From positions 1-49,409 of the forward strand of contig JAOPZA010000008.1 of assembly GCA_025964325.1 (NCBI GenBank): 49,409 nt of DNA. The letters are read 5' to 3'. A model generated the notes under the pieces. It was given only the letters and a program-made list of their open reading frames with translations, was not told where the DNA came from and did not search any database. This document shows positions 47,185 to 49,409 of the stretch, piece after piece; the first letter of the stretch is position 1, and each line of letters starts with the position of its first letter. The translations under genes were made by a program, and so were the position numbers. Source of the stretch: Conexibacter sp. (GTDB lineage Bacteria; Actinomycetota; Thermoleophilia; Solirubrobacterales; Solirubrobacteraceae).

Positions 47185-48702
47185 TCAGGCGACTGGCACG
47201 CTCGTGGGCTCGGGTGCGGCGATCGCGAGCCGCTCGGGGTCGACGACGATCGTACCCCAGCCGACTACGACGTCGCCGTCCATCAGGCAGGCGAGCTGTC
47301 CGGGAGCGGCGCCGTCGATCGGCTCGCCGAGCTCGAGCTGCGCGCGCCGGTGGCTGCCGGCGGCCGCCTCGTCGAGCAGCCGCGCCGGCAGCGGCGGGGC
47401 GTGGTAGCGCAGCTTCACGCCGTCGACGCGGGCCCCGTCGCGGTGCAGGCGCAGCCCGCGGATCGCGACGCGCGTCGTGCGCAGCTCAGCGCGGGTGCCG
47501 GCGACGACGCGGTTATGGCGCGGATCGGTCGCGAGCACGTAGAGCGGCTCGCGCCCGGAGACCCCGAGACCCTTGCGCTGCCCGACGGTGAAGCCGTGGT
47601 AGCCGCGGTGACGGCCGAGCACGCGACCGCGACGGTCGACGATCTCGCCCGGCTGCTCGACCATCTCGCCGTGGCGCACGAGGAAGGCGTTGCGGCTCGT
47701 GCCGGCGAGGAAGCAGAGGTCCTGCGAGTCGGGCTTGCTCGCGACCGGCAGCGCGGCCTCGGCGGCGATCGCGCGCACCTCCGGCTTGACGAGCCCGCCG
47801 AGCGGGAAGCGCAGCCGCGCGAGCGAGGCGGGCGCGAGCGCGGCCAGCATGTAGGTCTGGTCCTTCGCCGGGTCGGCGGCGACGCGCAGCAGCGGCCCCG
47901 CGGCCTCGTCGTGCTCGACGACGCGGGCGTAGTGGCCGGTCGCGAGGTGCTGGGCGCCGAGCCGGTCGGCCAGTTCGAGCATCGCGTCGAGCCGGACGTG
48001 CCCGTTGCAGCTGACGCACGGGTTCGGCGTCTGGCCGTCGGCGTGGCCGGCGAGGAACGGGTCGACGACGCCGGCGCGGAACTCGTGGCGCAGGTCGAGC
48101 GTGAGGTGCGGGATCCCCATCCGGTGCGCCAGCCCGCGCGCGACGCGGACCGCCTGCGCCGAGCAGCAGGAGCGCTCGCCGTCGTTCTGCTCGTCGGCCC
48201 ACAGCTCGAGCGTGACGGCGAGGACCTCGCTGCCGTCGCGCGCGCTCAGCAGCGCGGCGACGGCGGAGTCGACGCCGCCGGACATCGCGACGAGCGTGCG
48301 GGTGCGGCGCTCGGCTGGCGGCGCGAGCTGCGCGCTCGCGCGGGCGGCGGTGCCGAGCGCGCGGGCGAGCGCGTCGGCCGCCAGCTCGGCCGCGTGGAGC
48401 TTCGCGGGGCTGAGGCCGCCGAGCTCCTGCGCGATCTCCTCGACGCCGATGCGCGCCGCGTCGACGAGCGACCGGCCGCTCACCAGCTCGACGGCCGCGC
48501 TGCCGGCTGCGATCGCGGCGCCGCAGCCGTCGACCTCGTAGCCGGCGTCGGCGACGTGGGTTCCGCTCGGGTCGAGCGCCAGCGTGAAGCGGATCACGTC
48601 GCCGCACTGGCGCGTGCCCGCGACGCCGCTGGCGCCGCGCGGGGGCGCGTGGCCGCGGCTGCGGGGATAGGTGAGGTGATGCTCGAAGCGCTCGCGATCC
48701 AC
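47185..48702 (-). CDS. mnmA: NifU/IscU-like domain fused to tRNA 2-thiouridylase MnmA
   Basis: A 505-residue fusion. Residues 1-117 resemble an IscU/NifU scaffold: RQCGD (Cys33, Asp35), VDGCGAAIAAGSAAVELVSG (Cys60) and GGLSPAKLHAAELAADAL, where the third ligand Cys is Ala104 after a conserved His103. Residues about 134-505 are MnmA, which inserts sulfur at U34 of tRNA: PP-loop SGGVDS (141-146), TPNPCVSCNGHVR, GHYAR, SKPDSQDLCFLAG with the second catalytic Cys, and HGFTVGQRKGLGVSG. Start GTG at 48702 is 7 nt after TACACT and includes the full first domain. It stands before alaS, as mnmA often does. Confidence 0.93.
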   Translation of the reverse strand: MDRERFEHHLTYPRSRGHAPPRGASGVAGTRQCGDVIRFTLALDPSGTHVADAGYEVDGCGAAIAAGSAAVELVSGRSLVDAARIGVEEIAQELGGLSPAKLHAAELAADALARALGTAARASAQLAPPAERRTRTLVAMSGGVDSAVAALLSARDGSEVLAVTLELWADEQNDGERSCCSAQAVRVARGLAHRMGIPHLTLDLRHEFRAGVVDPFLAGHADGQTPNPCVSCNGHVRLDAMLELADRLGAQHLATGHYARVVEHDEAAGPLLRVAADPAKDQTYMLAALAPASLARLRFPLGGLVKPEVRAIAAEAALPVASKPDSQDLCFLAGTSRNAFLVRHGEMVEQPGEIVDRRGRVLGRHRGYHGFTVGQRKGLGVSGREPLYVLATDPRHNRVVAGTRAELRTTRVAIRGLRLHRDGARVDGVKLRYHAPPLPARLLDEAAAGSHRRAQLELGEPIDGAAPGQLACLMDGDVVVGWGTIVVDPERLAIAAPEPTSVPVA

Positions 48703-48709
48703 GTCCCCG

Positions 48710-48715
48710 AGTGTA
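48710..48715 (-). promoter_or_regulatory. Probable -10 of the NifU-mnmA gene
   Basis: TACACT on the minus strand, 7 nt before the GTG at 48702. It supports starting translation at the NifU-like domain, so the fusion is expressed as one protein. Confidence 0.5.
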
Positions 48716-48756
48716 GAAGGCGCCGGCAGGGCCCCGACGATGGCAAGCTGTCTCGC

Positions 48757-49409
48757 ATGGAACTGACCTCCGCGGAATCCCTGCTGCTGCTCTCGCTCGG
48801 CGACGACAAGGGCGAGAACCCGATCGGGGACGTCCTCGAGCTGGCGATCGCGGGCGGGCTGCTGCTCGACCTCTCGGCCGGCGGCGCCCTCGTCGAGTGC
48901 GGCGGGCTGCTGCTGGCGGAGCCGGACACCGAGCTGGAGGACGCGCTGCTGCGCGAGGCCTACGTCGCGATCCTGACGGCGCCCAAGCCGCGCGAGCCGG
49001 GCGCCTGGGTCCAGCGACTGCCGCGGGAGCTGAAGCCGATCCAGCGCTACGTCTGCGAGCGTCTCGTCGAGCGCGCGGTCCTCACAGAGGTTCCGCGGAG
49101 CAGCTTCTTCGGCGCGCATCGCTATCCGACGCGCGATCCTGCTCCGGAGCACGAGCTGCGCGAGCGGCTCGCCGCCGTCCTGTCGGGCGACGCCGCGGCC
49201 GAGCCGGCCGAGCGGCGACTGGCGGCGCTGCTCGCCCCGCTGGAGCTGGCCGGCACGCTCGTCCCCGAGTCCGAGCGCGCGGAGGCGACCGACCGCGCGA
49301 GAGCGCTCGCGGAGGAGCAGTGGGCGGACGGCGCGGCGCAGGAGACCGTCGACGCCGTGCGAGACGCCGTCACGGCGGCCCTCGGCGCCGATCGGCGCCC
49401 GCCCGCCGC
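48757..49409 (+). CDS. GPP34 (GOLPH3-like) family protein, 3' end missing
   Basis: The first 217 or so codons of a helical protein, still open at the window edge. ELTSAESLLLLSLGDDKGEN, then AIAGGLLLDLSAGGALVE, LKPIQRYVCERLVERAVL and the FFGAHRYPTRDPAPE hairpin are typical of GPP34, the family of the eukaryotic Golgi PI4P-binding protein GOLPH3. Bacterial members are common in actinobacteria and their function is mostly unknown; membrane phosphoinositide binding is a possibility. ATG at 48757 has no clear ribosome binding site. It is divergent from NifU-mnmA. Confidence 0.85.
   Translation, partial: MELTSAESLLLLSLGDDKGENPIGDVLELAIAGGLLLDLSAGGALVECGGLLLAEPDTELEDALLREAYVAILTAPKPREPGAWVQRLPRELKPIQRYVCERLVERAVLTEVPRSSFFGAHRYPTRDPAPEHELRERLAAVLSGDAAAEPAERRLAALLAPLELAGTLVPESERAEATDRARALAEEQWADGAAQETVDAVRDAVTAALGADRRPPA

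Overview
The window is about 49.4 kb of very GC-rich DNA with dense, tightly overlapping genes. It comes from a high-GC actinobacterium. Gene content and order suggest the Thermoleophilia (Solirubrobacter/Conexibacter type), but that placement is an inference from synteny and protein style, since no rRNA is present. Most genes lie on the minus strand. I see no tRNA, rRNA, insertion sequence, phage or CRISPR array.

Layout. (1) 1-6654: the end of an unknown gene, a GntR regulator divergent from an MFS transporter, a GST-like protein, pyruvate phosphate dikinase (ppdK), recO and a glutaredoxin. (2) 6704-21131, read right to left on the minus strand: tlyA, nadK, recN, steA, steB/mctB, a MraY-like glycosyltransferase, pyrG, an M20 peptidase, a DUF3866 gene, a Nudix hydrolase, xerD, deoB and mutM. 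This is the tlyA-ppnK-recN-steA-mctB-pyrG-Nudix-xerD block of mycobacteria with extra genes inserted. (3) 21132-23078: an accessory stretch with a perfect Crp-type palindrome, a possible small ORF with a terminator, and a secreted Calx-beta/GH6 protein whose active site is degenerate. (4) 23104-27135: efp, nusB, an xseB-like gene, ispA and dxs. (5) 27226-30362: an accessory arsR-SRPBCC-YciI operon, a membrane protein and an MFS exporter. (6) 30415-34650: aroC, a fused aroK-aroB, aroQ and an M24 peptidase. (7) 34739-41217: a second accessory stretch with a FadR-like regulator and FAD-linked oxidase, prepilin peptidase, a DnaJ-type zinc-finger protein, an O-methyltransferase, a candidate copper-responsive pair (DUF4396 plus a His-rich exported protein), and a coiled-coil/HARE-HTH protein beside a cluster of DnaA boxes. 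(8) 41214-48702: mnmA fused to a NifU-like domain, alaS, ruvX, mltG and aroE. (9) A partial GPP34 (GOLPH3-like) gene runs off the right end.

How the parts work together. Blocks 2, 4, 6 and 8 are the housekeeping core: shikimate pathway, isoprenoid precursors, CTP synthesis, translation factors, tRNA thiolation and DNA repair. The genes within blocks are joined by ATGA or GTGA overlaps. Many block-leading genes carry a TAnnnT hexamer 6-10 nt before the start codon and no Shine-Dalgarno sequence, which points to leaderless mRNAs. The accessory stretches hold most of the unusual material.

Best leads: the NifU-MnmA fusion that has lost one of the three cluster cysteines; the CsoR-like operator over the DUF4396 promoter followed by a His-rich exported protein; the DnaA-box cluster upstream of the HARE-HTH protein; the degenerate GH6 protein; a family of intergenic hairpins with variable stems but a constant TGGC/GCCA loop; and a structured 56-bp minisatellite between steB and the glycosyltransferase gene.
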